A stretch of DNA of 64,000 bases from Posidonia oceanica (taxonomy: Eukaryota; Streptophyta; Magnoliopsida; Alismatales; Posidoniaceae): the NCBI GenBank assembly GCA_037176725.1, contig JAZBRS010000060.1, forward strand, positions 55,332,001 through 55,396,000, read 5' to 3'. The first letter of the stretch is position 1; every line of letters starts with the position of its first letter. The translations under genes were made by a program, and so were the position numbers. Positions 1 to 12,331 of the stretch are shown here, piece after piece. Below the pieces are notes generated by a model. The model searched no databases and was not told where the DNA came from. It saw only the letters and a list, made by a program, of their open reading frames with translations.

Positions 1-2773
1 ATCAAGCCCAAAACACACTAATTAACCCAAAACAATCATTAAAAAACCTAATTAAAATCCTAACCTAAACACAACCATTCTAAAAACTCTTCCCATCCTT
101 TTCTATTTTTATTTTATTTTTATTTTTATTTTCTTCCTTCTTTCTCCTCTTTCTTTCTTTTTCTTCTTTCTTCCCTTTCTTTTCTACCCCTCCTTCTTTC
201 CTTCTTTCTTAATTTCTTTTCTTCTACTGTATTCCAGGCCCAGCCCACAGCCCGTTTTCTCCTTCCTCTTTCCCTCCTTCTCTTCTTCTTCTTCTTCTTC
301 TTCCATTCTTCTCCTCCTCTCACAACCTGCAAACGACAACACCTCTCCCTCATTGGTTTTTTTTTCAAACCTTCACCTGACAGCCACCTTGACTTCCCAG
401 CACACCCCACTACCCACGACCTCCATCACCACCTTGCCCTGTGGCCTGAAACCAAGGACAAAGACCCATGCCCTCTCCCCTAGACCATTGGAAACCAGCA
501 AACCTTGAAGGATCAAAACCTGAGATCTTGGAACCAAAAGGAGGTTCGGCCGACACACCTGGAAAGACCAAGTTCCCAGCTCTCTCACCCTTCTTCCAGA
601 ACCAAAAAAGACCCTGAATCCTCCCCGGAATCGACCTCCAAACCCTTCAGCACCCAACACCTTCCAGAACGACCTTCCTCATTGCAAATCCACCACCACG
701 AGCCTCCTAAAATCCCAGAACTTTGCCATCAGACTCACCAAGCAACCACCTTCCCAAGCCACCCAAAATCGCGTCCTAAAACCTCCCACACTCCTTACAG
801 TCCACTACAAACACTTGGGTCCCTTTTTTGCCCAAAAACTTCAAACCCCCATAACTTCTTCCACACTCAGTGAAATCCACTTCCGTTTCCTCCCACGCAC
901 TCCCCAGACAACCACCTAGCCGCCTGTACCCTTGGCTCGGCCTGGAACGCCGCACAACGCCGCACCCACCTCGGCCTTCACAGCAAAGCCTCTGCTGAAC
1001 CAGATCTCGCACCAGGCTGTAGAACGCGCCCCCGATTGCTCCGTCCTCTTCCTTGGACCTCCGGCAACGCCCCCGAACCACCCCCGCACCAGCAGCCGCC
1101 GTCCTCCGCCGTCTCCACCTCCCTCCGGTCGGCCGAAATCCTCCTGGATGGGTGGCCTCTTCCAGCACGCGTGAGGGGTGAAGCAAGCCTCCATCGGATT
1201 CTCCTCCTCTCCCTCTTGCTCCTCGGCCTTTCCCCGAGGGTTTTCATCGCCTGTGCCGCCCGCAATCCCTCACCAAAGTTGTCGTCTTCTCCGGCGCCGG
1301 CCACCCCCGCAGCGGTCGTCGCGCGCCGTCCGGCCGCCCCACGCTCCGCCGCAAGCCTCCGCAGCCTCCGTCGCACACCGCCGCTCTCTCCCCGCGCTCC
1401 GCCTCCCCGCGTCGTCCCTCCTCCGCCGGTCCATAGCTTCGCCGGCGAACCTCCGGCCGTCGTCCACCCCACTGTAAGCCACTGTTACGTTTTTTTTATT
1501 TTTTTCAGTAGCTTAGTAAATTTTACTTGCATTGCATTCATGTCATAATAACTTTCTAATATTGCATCTAGGTCCTGATCAGATTAAGTTTTATGTTATA
1601 TTGAATTTAGAACCTTATTAAATTGCTTTAAATGTTTCTGGTTTTTAGTATTTGCATGATAGTCCATTTACTGTGCTGTCCAGTTGTAAAAAATTATGTT
1701 TTAGCCCTTTTACTTTTAATTTTTGCATCTGAATCCTGCAGTAGATTATTTAAATTTAATACTGTAAGTTTGCCTTATTGTATTGCATTCTGGGTCCTTC
1801 TTAGTTTCTGTTTTTGCATCTTAGTCCAATGCACTGTAGAACTTAGGGTTTATTTTCGTATTTTGCATGCTGCATTGCACATCTGTCCCTCTGTTTTTTC
1901 ATTTTTGCATATAGATCCATTTAAATGCACAGTAGCCATTTTGCATGCATTTTTGCATATTGCATTGCATTTTCAACCCTATTTTTTTAAAAAATTGCAC
2001 ATCAGTCCATAGACCTTGATTTCAGAGCATGTTTTGCATACTAAATTGCATTTTTGACCTTGCATGATTTCAAAATGACACATAGGTCCCTTGCATCATT
2101 ATAAAATCATGTAAAATGACCGTTTTGCCCCTAAAGATGCATTTTAGCTCCCATGTTTGCGAAATTGCATGTAGGCCCTCCACTTGCATTCCCAGACTCC
2201 CCAAAACCCTGTTTTCTGGAAAAATTGCATTTTAGACCCCAGAGTTTTTCAAAATTGCTTTTTGCTTGCCTTTTTGCTTTCAAAACTTCTTCTGATGCAT
2301 ATCCCCTTTTCAAAATTGCATTCTAAGCCCAGTCTTCTGCAAAACCGCATGCAACCCCTCCTGTTTTCAAAGTCCCTGCCTGTAAGCCCCAATCCTTTTC
2401 AAAAATTTGCATTTAGGCCCCTTTTCTTTTTTAAAAATAGCATTTGAACCCCCTTTTTCCTAAAAGTCTTCCTCCCTGTCTTTTCTTACTTTCCGCATGC
2501 ATTTACATCCATGTAGCTTTGCATTAAGCATCTTTTGCACACACGAAAGCCCCCTTAGCTCCCATCCACCTGGGAGGACCTTTTTGCACACCCCTAGGGT
2601 CTCCTGAACACTTAGATCTGTTCTTCTCCCCTGTTCTGGCCCTCCTGCTTTGAAGCTGCGATATCTTCCAATCCGGCCGTTGGATCTTCCCAAATAAGCT
2701 GCCCAGACGACCGCGGCGAAGTGCTCTTCAGCATGGATCAAGCAGATTTCAGATCAGGCCCCAGGATTTCCAG

Positions 2774-3100
2774 GTATGTCCTCCTGAACCCCTGCATTGC
2801 ATTCATTTGCATGCCATTTGCATTGTTTGCCTCGTTTTCGCTTTCTGTCTCTTTGAGCATGTAGAATAGGGCCTCCCCTTCTTGTCTATCGACTCCAATC
2901 CCCGTTTCGCGTACCCTTGGGTGTTTTGTGTTGTGTTTTCCCTGGATTCACCACTTAATGCGACTTTCTTCCCCCTTTTCTATGATCCGATCGCATCGCG
3001 AGCTTTGGGCAGCGTGCGAGACAGATCGTGGAACGGTTTAGTGGGAAACGGTCACAAAAAAGTGGTAATCCCTCCATTTGCTCACTTCTTCCCTTTGTAG
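2774..3100 (+). promoter_or_regulatory. Candidate leader intron in LTR
   Basis: Begins CAG|GTATGTCC and ends CCCTTTGTAG|GTC, both good plant splice signals, 327 bp. The same pair of sites at the same 327-bp spacing occurs in the two LTRs of the central element. This is inference only, since no transcript is available here. Confidence 0.4.
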
Positions 3101-3241
3101 GTCTTCACACCTACTCTGTGTGGCCCCGAACAGCGTCTGTCCTCACACACGCGCTGTTTTACCTCTCCTTTAGCCTCTTCTGATCTCTTTCCCTACATTT
3201 GCATTCGCATGGCTTTTCCGAGGTTTTATTTTGCTGCTTTT

Positions 3242-3930
3242 GGCACCGTTTTGCGTGCCCGCTTCGCTTTTGGCACCGTTTTGCGTGCCCGCTTTGTTTT
3301 GGCAGCGTTTCGGGTGCCCGCTTTGTCTTTTGGCACCATTTTGCATGCCCGCTTCGCTTTTGGCACCGTTTTGCGTGCCCGCTTCGCTTTTGGCAGCGTT
3401 TGCGTGCCCGCTTTGTTTTGGCAGCGTTTCGCGTGCCCGCTTTGTCTTTTGGCACCATTTTGCGTGCCCGCTTCTCTTTTGACACCGTTTTGCATGCCCG
3501 CTTCTCTTTTGGCACCGTTTCGCGTGCCCGCTTTGTTTTTGGCACTGTTTCGCGTGCCCGCTTCGCTTTTGGCACCGTTTCGCATGCCCGCTTTGTTTTT
3601 GGCACCGTTTCGCGTGCCCACTTCACTTTCGGCACCATTTCTCGTGCCCGCTTCGCTTTTGGCACCGTTTTACGTGCCCGCTTTGTCTTTGGCACCGTTT
3701 GGCATGCCTGCTTCGCTTTTGGCACCGTTTCGCATGCCCGCTTTGTTTTTGGCACCGTTTCGCGTGTCCGCTTCGCTTTTAGCACCGTTTTGCGTGTCGC
3801 CTTGTCTTTTTGCTCCGATTTGCGTGCCGCCTTTCTTTCTCACTCGTTTTGCTTGCCGATCTTGTCTTTTTGCTCCGTTTTGCGTGTCGTTCTTGTTTCT
3901 TGCCTCGTTTTGCGTGTTTTACGCCGTTTT
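3242..3930 (+). repeat. 30-bp minisatellite inside LTR
   Basis: Tandem units of 30 bp with core GGCACCGTTTTGCGTGCCCG, about 18 canonical copies to near 3790, followed by degenerate ones (TTGCTCCG, CGTGCC) to near 3930. Some units are missing 1-2 bases. The same repeat has only a few copies in the LTRs at 12790-12990 and 32010-32240, and appears reversed and degenerate at 45590-45710, 58030-58120 and 63290-63440. Because 30 is divisible by three, long open frames occur on both strands; they are by-products of the repeat. Confidence 0.9.
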
Positions 3931-4449
3931 CTCTTGCATGTCGTCTGCATTGCATGGTTTTCCCGTTGTTTTGCTTTTTCGCCTGCGTTTGCATATAGGG
4001 CAGTGATGCTTACTGCCTGGAGTTCTCACGAGCTGGGTTTCGCCCGGTTCGGAACACAGACAGCGTAGCTGAGCACTTAGACAGCACGTTTACTTCCTTG
4101 CTTTGCATCCCACCACTTAGAGCACACCTATGAGCAATCATTCAGGCATTCATTGGCATTTAGGCATTCAGATCTGCATTTCCCTGCGTATGCGAGCGTA
4201 AGCCTAGAAAGACCGATTCTCGGGCGTGTCGGGGGTACCTAACACCTTCCCCGCACATAACAGGAGTCCTTGCCCAGTCTTTTGGCCCGCAATGACCATA
4301 TTGCCCTTATCCTAGGCTAGAGTCATCTCATTTGCATTCATTTGCATTTGTTTTCCCTTGCATTGCTTTGCTTTGCATTTCTTGCTTGGCTTTGCGTGTT
4401 AATTCCCGCATTTCCCCCGGTTTTCCTTGTCTTCCGTTAATAGACATGG

Positions 4450-4460
4450 TGGCGACTCTG
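4450..4460 (+). promoter_or_regulatory. Primer-site-like 11-mer within LTR
   Basis: TGGCGACTCTG, identical to the first 11 bases of the primer-binding site at 13651. It lies 110 bp before the LTR end. Confidence 0.6.
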
Positions 4461-4570
4461 ATTTGTCTTATCTTCCTTTTTCTCCTCGATTTTAAGTGTT
4501 TTCGAGTTGAGCCTCTTCCTCGGATCAATCGCCGCTAATAGTAAGCCTGATTCCGATTGGGATTACTACA

Positions 4571-4697
4571 AAAGGAAAACGCTTACGTAGCACGAGGAGG
4601 CCGCTAGACGACATCCAGTCGTCGATCTTGTGGTCCGAGGACTCACATCTTCACAATCTCCCCCCAGGTGTCTTGTCTACCCAAAGACGAGTGGTGA
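4571..4697. other. Short unique junction segment
   Basis: Sequence between the end of the partial LTR and the stop of the minus-strand DUF4283 pseudogene. It starts AAAGG, the candidate right copy of a 5-bp target duplication. No coding signal seen. Confidence 0.4.
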
Positions 4698-6626
4698 TCA
4701 CAACAAAGCTGTCGACGTCGTGGAAGCACCGGCCTCTTCATCTTCAATACCCCAAAAATCCATCCACAGGTCCAAAATCAAGTCCACTTCTAGTAATTTA
4801 GCAAAGTTATCTAACATTTTGTGGAACATATCCACACTCCACAAATGATGAGGAATATCTTCCAGACGGATCCAAAGTCCTTCATCCCGAAGGGTGAATA
4901 CCGAACTAGAATGAACCGACCAGGGCATGAAGGATGTTGGCAAGGAGACCAGAGAGGACCCAAATGATCTAAGAACATCGTCCCTAATGGATTGAAAGGG
5001 AAATTTAATTAAGAACTTTCCTTTAACAAAATCATGTATCTCCCAATAAAGAGTGCTAGGCCAATAGTTTGAAAGGTAGGCCCCGAGGTCATCTTTTGTC
5101 ACATGTTGGGAATGAGGTGTAACAATGGCACAAGAAGAGAAGAACAGATGTTGGTCACAGGTCTCATTAGTTGGGGGTAAGATAATAGGATAGTTGGGTG
5201 ACTATCCCGCCATTAATGAAGGTCGATTAAGTTTAGGTTTAGGCCGAGAGGAGTGAAAGAATCTGCAAATTGCAACAGAATGGTTAGGCGATTTGCAATA
5301 ATAACAGGTTCCGTTGAATCTACAATAAGATTGGAAATGTCCACGACGACCACATTTATAGCACCTACCGGTTCTGGCGCAGAAGATCACAAATGGAGAT
5401 CGAGAGCGTTTTCTCGAAACCAAATTCCACCCTTCCTCAAATTGTGAAGGTTGCACCAAAACCTGAGAGGCGATTGACTGGACAGGGTTGGTTCTCCCAG
5501 TATCCTCTAGAGAGTCAATTGGTTTCAAAGATTTCCACCGAAGGGACGCCAATATAGAAAAATGGGAACCAAAAGGCCAGTATGACTTGAGTGGCGGTGA
5601 TATTGCCATATAAGAGCAAGGCTCATCATTCGAATCAAGGTAAGAAAGAGAATCAGTGGGAGATCTTGGCCGAATTGACGCATTTAATGAATCGCAACAT
5701 GCATCGGCCGTTGCATGTCCCAAGCGGCAAAAATTACTGGTTAGAGGAAAAATATTCGAGGCATTTAATGTCCATATCTCAGCCACACGATTTTCTACTG
5801 TCACATGACCTCCCATTCCAATATTGCCCTTGGAATTATCCACCACAATAGCATTCCTAACAAGTGGGGTGTAGTTAGAGGGATAATCCATAGAAGAGAT
5901 GGATATACCATAGTCATTATGAGAAATAACAATATTAAAGTTCGTGTAATTGAAAACATTGAAAGTATGGGATTTTTTTGAATTTGAATCGTCGACTGAA
6001 AAGTTACAACCATCCTGACAAGCACTGCCTCGAGTACCGTGCCCTATCTTTGACTACGGAGCCTTCATCTCCCGTCGCCGAATCGACAGGGGTTTCATCA
6101 GAGGGGAAATTAACCAACCGACCGAAAAAAATTCATCAGAAGGAACTATTAGGCTAATCAAACTCTCAGAGTTGTTATTTTCCACCACAATTGGATTTAC
6201 AACCTTAAAAGTATAGTCTTCATATTGATTCGAACCACCACCCCCATTTGAAGTCTCCAGATCAATACCCATAGAACCTCCAAGGGATATTAGTTGTTTT
6301 GAAGGTAAAACCTCCTCAAAGGATGATTCAACTCCACTAGAACAGGAGCCCAACTCCATATTTTTAACATCAGACTCAACCAAATTGAAATTAGAGATTA
6401 AGGATCGTCCCTCTTCATTTATTTGTTCTTTATTGTGCAGACCCACCCTCTGCCTCAATGGTAGAACCGGAGTTACCAGTTGAAATTTCCTCCCATAATG
6501 GTTAGGAAGGGGGAAGGGATATTGATCCGTGAGAACCTCATAAGTAATACCACTACCACCACTTTCTAATCTACTTCTCAAGATTGAAGAGCTGGCCATG
6601 GGAGAGATCCGGTAGATCTGAGCCAT
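4698..6626 (-). pseudogene. Zinc-knuckle / DUF4283-like protein, two in-frame TAG stops
   Basis: Reads right to left in one frame over about 640 codons, interrupted only by TAG at 6054-6056 and TAG at 5202-5204. The N-terminal third is Ser-rich and unrecognised. Two CX2CX4HX4C zinc knuckles follow at about 5265-5363 (CYKCGRRGHFQSYC and CYYCKSPNHSVAIC). The last part (5102-4698) has the DUF4283 pattern, including GLWIRLEDIPHHLW and a following hydrophobic/VD segment. Such nucleic-acid-binding proteins are known from plant LINE ORF1s and related host families. In typical LINE ORF1 the knuckle follows DUF4283; here it precedes it. The start may be the ATG at 6626 or the one at 6602. An AAACCCTAG-type 5' leader lies just upstream on this strand. 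No reverse transcriptase follows; a Tat LTR abuts 127 bp beyond the stop, so a LINE tail could have been lost. Confidence 0.7.
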
Positions 6627-6929
6627 ATCCGTAGTAGAACAAATCGGGGAAGATGATGAACTCCCCGAAGAGAAGGAAAGAGGGGAAGAGAGAAGGAAGC
6701 TAGGGTTTATCTTCCTTTAGAATGGCTGAACAAGCACCATCGATCCCTTTTTTTTTTCCTAAGCCGTTGAAGCTAAAATGGAGTCGAAGTTTTCCCTATT
6801 TCCTAAGTCTAAAAATTACATACCTCGATACGAATCTCCGAGCTACCGAGATCGTACTCTCAAGAAGAGAGAACGAGGGAGAAACTAGCAATAGCGAGAT
6901 GACTGCAGTTGAAGCTGAGCAGATCTAGG

Positions 6930-7908
6930 CCAAACGGTCAACTCTTTTAATATATCAACTTTTGTTCAGTATTTTGTTGTCCAACATTTTAAATTACATA
7001 TACTCCCTTAACTTTACAATTAATATAAAAAATCTCATCTATTATTGAAAATTTGGTGTGCCTCTTTGACATTCAAAACCTATTTCAAATCCCTCCCTGT
7101 CATTTGATAACGTTCAACTTTCTAATACTTTTAGATTATTACCATTTGTATAGAATGCCTTCACTACCCAGTTCATATAAATCCTCTATGTGTCTTGTGA
7201 ATGAACTGATAGTTACGAGTGACGTCAAATCAAGAAATTATCATGAATATAGGCGCATAAGTGAATTGAAGAAATAACATAATTTGAAGTTCCATTTTCT
7301 CATATTATAAGTAGTAATAATAGAGAAATCTTCTGTTATGAGTTGGAGCTTTTTGGGGTACAGTAACAGAATTTGACTCATAACAAAGTTGGTGACTCCT
7401 ATTAGAAAATCAAAACTAGAATAAATATTGTTTTTTAAAATAACCAAAACAATGTCTTTTTGTTTTCTAGTTTGTTTTTTCATCATTATTCCCTTGATGT
7501 TTTTTGTTCCATATTTCTGCTTCTTCATTATGCTTTTTAAAATTTTATTCCATATTATTTGTTCTTCATTATGCTTTTGTTTGGTTTTAGATTTTCTTGT
7601 TCTTCATTTTTATAAGAACAAGAATAAAAATCTCTCTTTTTTTCAAAAAATAAAAAACAAATCAAAATTGTGCAATGTCTAATAGAATAAAAGGATGGAA
7701 GAAAACTAGAAACTAACTTGTATATGGTTCTCACATGCACATGGCAAAAGAAAGATATAAAATATTGAAATGAACAATCGTTCCAAATCCTATTGGCAAA
7801 AACAATACATGGTCTTAAGTCATTTTTGGGGAATAAAAACAAAATCTGACAGTTCATTTGTCTAATACAAAGGGAGATTTTAATTTTACAAATGATTTCA
7901 AATGTCTG
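6930..7908. other. AT-rich noncoding flank
   Basis: AT-rich sequence between the pseudogene and the central element. Only short random frames. No repeat structure recognised. Confidence 0.6.
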
Positions 7909-7913
7909 GCAGT
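7909..7913 (+). repeat. Target-site duplication, left copy (GCAGT)
   Basis: GCAGT directly precedes the TG of the 5' LTR. The identical pentamer follows the CA of the 3' LTR at 32899-32903. A 5-bp duplication is usual for Ty3/gypsy integrase. Confidence 0.93.
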
Positions 7914-9802
7914 TGTTGACACCCCATCTTGACAGGCTTGGATCCTTGGGGCCCTCCTGGTGATTGCTGGACTCAAACCTAACCCAAAACCAAACCCTAA
8001 TCCTCTTCTTTACCCTCCAAAATCAGCCCATCTTGACCTAAGCCTTTACCCCTCTTCTCAAGCTCAAAACCTAACCAAAACACATAGGAAAACCCACCAA
8101 CACTCACTTAGCAAGCCTACCCAAGAACCCAGAAATTTCCAAACCTAGACCATTCCCAAAAACCCTAGAAAACCTAGGCAAAACTCTCCTTTTTCTACAC
8201 CTTGAAACCCCTCCAAGACCTTCTTAGAATCAAACCAAAACTTCAGAATCAATGCCTCAAACCCTAGACTACCCACTCACCAATTTTCACCCCATTCCAA
8301 GACCCTTAAGACCCCCTTTCATCCAAATTATCCTTTTCTCTCTCTGGGATTATCATTTTCTCTCTCCTCTCTCTCTCCTGATTATCATCTCTCTTTTCAT
8401 CTCCTTTTTGCCCTTTTTCTGGCCTGGCTGTGGGCCCCCTTTGTACTTCTATCCCTTCTCTACCTTATTCCTATTTTTACTTTATTTTTAGCCTTTTTCC
8501 TGAATTTTAAAAATCATTTCTCTCCAACCTATCTCTTTTCCTTTTATTTCCCTCTTTTTCCCTTTTGCTTCTTCCTACTCTTTTCTTGCAAAAATCCATA
8601 AAAAACCCCTAAAAATCTGTAAAACCCCAAAACATAAAAGAAACAAATCAGAACCCTAAGAAAAACAATTAAAAAAACATTAAACAAGCAATTAAAAACC
8701 TAAACTTAACTAAATCAAACTAAAAGGAAAACCAAGCATGTAAGCTAAAAAATGCAAAACAAATCTAAAGAAAACACTGAAAAATCAAGGAAAAAACTAA
8801 AATAAAACCAAAACCTACCAAAAGTAAAAACCCCATCAGAAGAATTAAAAAACAAACCCTAATAAGAAGAATTAAAAATCAAGCACTAAAACAAATAATT
8901 AAAGAAGCAAAAAGACTTAACCTAATAAACATAAGAAAAAGCAAGTTAAAAAACTTAATTAAAAAGAAAAGAAAAACACACTTAAAAGACTTAAAAACAC
9001 CCCATCAAATTAGAGAAATCTAACTAAAAACTTCAAGAAAAAATCAACAAATAAAAATCAAAGCATAATTTAAAAGACTTAAGAAAAAAAAACCTAAGAA
9101 GACTAAGACTTAAAAACCTAAAACCAATCCTGATTAATACGAAAATAAATCCTAAAAAATCCTAATCAATGTCCTAAGTGTCCAACAAGGGAAACACAAT
9201 TTTTAAAACAATTTAAAACAAGGTTTAACAAACATTTAATCAAGCGAAAACCAATTAAAAGCAAAACCAAAACCCTAAAACCCTAACCAAGCCCAAAACA
9301 CATTAATCAACCCGAAATGGCCATTAAAAAATTTAATTAAAATCCTAATCTATATCACAACCTTTCTAATATTTTTATTTATTTTTATTTCATTTTTACT
9401 AATTTTATTTCCCCATTCTACCCTCTCTTCTTTCTTACTTCTCTTTTCCTTTCTTTCCTTTCCTTACTGGGCCCAATCAAGCCCGTTTCTCTTTTTCTTT
9501 TATTTCTTTTCTTTTTTTCCTTCGGCCCACGGTCCGACCCAGCACTCCTTCTTCTTCCTTCTTCTTCCTCGCGCGTCAGCCGGTTTTCCTCCCGCGAGCT
9601 CGCTGCGACAGTCTTCCCTCCACACGTTCAAATTCAAGCATCCATCCCGTCGTCTACAGCAGCTCGCCGCTTCTCCTCTATCTCAGCACCATTTCCGGGA
9701 GGCAATCAATGCCTGTCGTCTCGCGGGCATCCGTCTCCTGTCTGCTGCAGTGCGTCGCCGTCGAATTCAAAATCCCAGCGTGCGCACCGGCAGCCCTCCT
9801 CC

Positions 9803-9812
9803 TGATATAAGC
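9803..9812 (+). promoter_or_regulatory. TATA-box candidate in 5' LTR
   Basis: TGATATAAGC, after a CT-rich, GC-rising region. The equivalent position in other plus-strand LTRs reads TGATAAAAGC (51729) and TGATAAAACC (60148), so a TATA-like element is kept at this place in diverged copies. Transcription would start about 30 bp downstream, giving a U3 of about 1.9 kb. Confidence 0.55.
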
Positions 9813-11071
9813 ATCCAGAATTCCCTTCCTCAGACGAGCCTTTTGATCATCCAGAGAGGGAGAGTGGTAGAGCTCATCACTTAGCAATCGGCAAATTTGA
9901 GAGAGAAACCAGAATTCCAGCAGCTTTCCTCCACCTGAGCGACCTCCTCTTTCTTCCTCTGTATTCTCCAATTCCCAGAGAGAAGAGTCCGAGAGAGAGA
10001 GCCTGAGGGTGTGCTTTGGCATCCCGGAGAGAGAGCCCAGTTCCAGGGCCTTCCCCCAGCAATCCTTTCCCCAATTCTTTCCTCTGAATTCAGCAGAACC
10101 TCCTCCTTCTTCTCCAGCAAACCAGCCCCCTTCCAAGCCCCAATTGCTCTCCCAGTTGATCCCCCAAGTTCACCCAGAAACCCAGCAATACCTCCCCACC
10201 ATTTCCCGACCATTCCACCTCTGAAACCAACCTAAAACACCACCTGTCCACCTGAAACTCAAACTGTAAACCCAAAGCAACCCACTCCAGAATTCCCTCC
10301 ACTCCGGCCCACAACCTTCTCCCAAAATCCACCCAGAGACTCACCGAACCTCCACCTTTCCAGAGCCCCCGACCTCGAACCCAACCATCCACCACAGCTT
10401 CCAAACTCCACAACAAACACCTATCCTAACCTCAGACCAAAATCGGACCCAACTCCCAAACTCTCTCCACACCTCCCAGAAATCCCATCCAGCAATCCAG
10501 AACCACTCCTCGGACCTCCAGCTACCTCCCGGAGGGCTCCACTCCACCGGACGAGCAGCAACAGCCACCCTCCATCTCCGGTTCCTTTCTGAGAACCCAA
10601 AAGCGCCGGATCTTCTGTCGAGCTGCAGAACCTCCGTCTGATCGACCGAGAAGCACCAGAAGCACCCCCTGAGGAAGTCCCAGCCACCGCGAGCCGCTGG
10701 AGATCGCCGCTGCAACCAGACGAGCGTCGCCGGCCAGCTCCGACACTGCTGAGGTCGGGAGGACGCACTAGACGCGAAGACAGGTATTTCTTCACCTCCT
10801 CCGCTCTCTCTCCTTTCTCTACTGCTTTTCTGCCGTCCAGAAGCAAGTCTCCGGCCTTCCTGCTCTGATCGCGACTCGCCGGACAGAGCTTCTTCTCCGG
10901 CGCCGACCTCCGCTCTTCCCGATGCTCCAGCCAACGGAACGTCGCCCCGACGGTCCCCGGAGCTCCACACGGACGTCAGCTTCAGCTCCCGCTGATCAGT
11001 GCCTCCACAAGCCCCCTGTGCCGGCGGTGCTAAGGTCCGGTAGCTTACTGCTACAGTACCTACCATCTCCG

Positions 11072-11080
11072 GCAAGTCAC
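11072..11080 (+). promoter_or_regulatory. Candidate GC-type splice donor in leader
   Basis: CCG|GCAAGTCAC at the sharp change from GC-rich to T-rich sequence. In the LTR at 1-4570 the aligned position (1474) reads ACT|GTAAGCCAC. The 3' LTR has the same GC form at 30263. GCAAGT is the usual form of a GC donor. Inference only. Confidence 0.35.
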
Positions 11081-12331
11081 TGTGCTTTTATTTTTCCAAT
11101 TATAAAGTTTCTGTGTGAATATTGCATGTCTGCCTTAAGTTATTTCATTTTTGCATTCTGGTCCTTATGCCTTTTAATCTGCTTAGTTTTTAATTTAAAA
11201 CTATGCAAAATTGCTTTAATTATTCCTGCTTTTCTGTATTTACATCCCAGTCCTTTTACTGTGCTGTTTAGCTGTAATTTTTTGTGTTTTAGCCCCTCTG
11301 GTTTCCATTTTTGCATATAGGTCCTGCATTAAATCAGTTCATTTAAATGCATCATTTTTACTATATAAAATTGCATTCTGCATCCCTGCATGTTTTTGAT
11401 TTTGCATATAGGTCCATGCACTGTAGAAACTTAGGTTTTATTTTTTATTTTTGCTTGTTGTATTGCATTTTCTTCCCTCTATTTTCTGGCATTTGCATTT
11501 AGGTCCATTTTAAATGGACAGTAACTGTTTTCCATGCATTTTAGCCTATTGCATTGCATTTTGGCCCCTGTTTTTTCCAAAAATTGCACATCAGTCCTTT
11601 ATCAGTGTTTTCAGAGCATATTTACCATACAAAATTGCATATTTGACCCCTGCATGATTCAAAAATCACACATAGGTCCTTGCATCTTTTAAAAATCATG
11701 TAAAAAGACTGTTTTGCCCCTAAAGTTGCATCTTAGCTCCTATGCTTACAAAATTGCATGTAGACCCTCCACTTGCATTCCTAGACTCCCCAGAACCCTG
11801 ATTTCTGGAAAATTTGCATTTTAGACCCTAGTTTTTCCAAAATTGCATTCTGATTTCTTTTTGTCTTCAAAACTTCTTCCAATGCATACCCTCTTTTGCA
11901 AAATAACCCTCTGCCCTCTCCTGTTTTCAAAACCCTCCTCTGTGGACCCCATCTTTTGTGAAAATTTGCACTTTAGCCCCTTTACTTTTTCAAAAATGCT
12001 TTTGAACTCCTGTCTTTTCCAAGTTTGTTCCCCTTGTTTCTTCTTGCTTGTGCATGCATTCTGCATTCATTCAGCCTTGCATTTTAGCATCATTTTGCAC
12101 ACACTAAGCACCTTTAGCTCCCCTTCACCTGGGAGGAACTTTTGCACACCCCTAGGACCTCCTGAACACCTAGATCTGCTCTTCTCCCCTGTTCTGACCT
12201 TCCTGCCTTGAAGCTGCGATATCTTCCGATCCGGCCGTTGGATCTTCTCAAGCAAGCTGCCCAGGCGACCGCAGCGAGGCGCTCTTCAGCATGGACCAAG
12301 CAGATCTCAGATCAGGCTCCAGGATTTCCAG

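Larger units (their letters stand above)
1..4570 (+). mobile_element. Partial Tat-type LTR (3' part), left edge outside window
   Basis: Collinear with the LTRs at 7914-13649 and 27112-32898: an A-rich segment and CT-rich tract (1-360), a GC-rich leader (about 500-1470), a T-rich stretch rich in TTGCAT and GGTCC (1540-2460), a 30-bp minisatellite (3242-3930), the conserved block near 4190-4330 and the terminal GATTACTACA. The sequence after 4570 is AAAGG, not a primer site. This is therefore a solo LTR or the 3' LTR of an element whose body lies to the left. The other end is outside the window, so a target duplication cannot be tested. It is clearly more diverged from the two central LTRs than they are from each other. 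Confidence 0.85.

Noticed and set aside
3159..4068. Long open frames on both strands over the 30-bp repeat
   Set aside because: A 30-bp period keeps all frames open; the peptides are pure repeat with no domain.
10341..11075. Antisense 244-codon frame in the 5' LTR, matched at 29532-30266 in the 3' LTR
   Set aside because: Preserved only because the LTRs are near-identical; low-complexity composition and no counterpart of similar sequence in the more distant LTRs.
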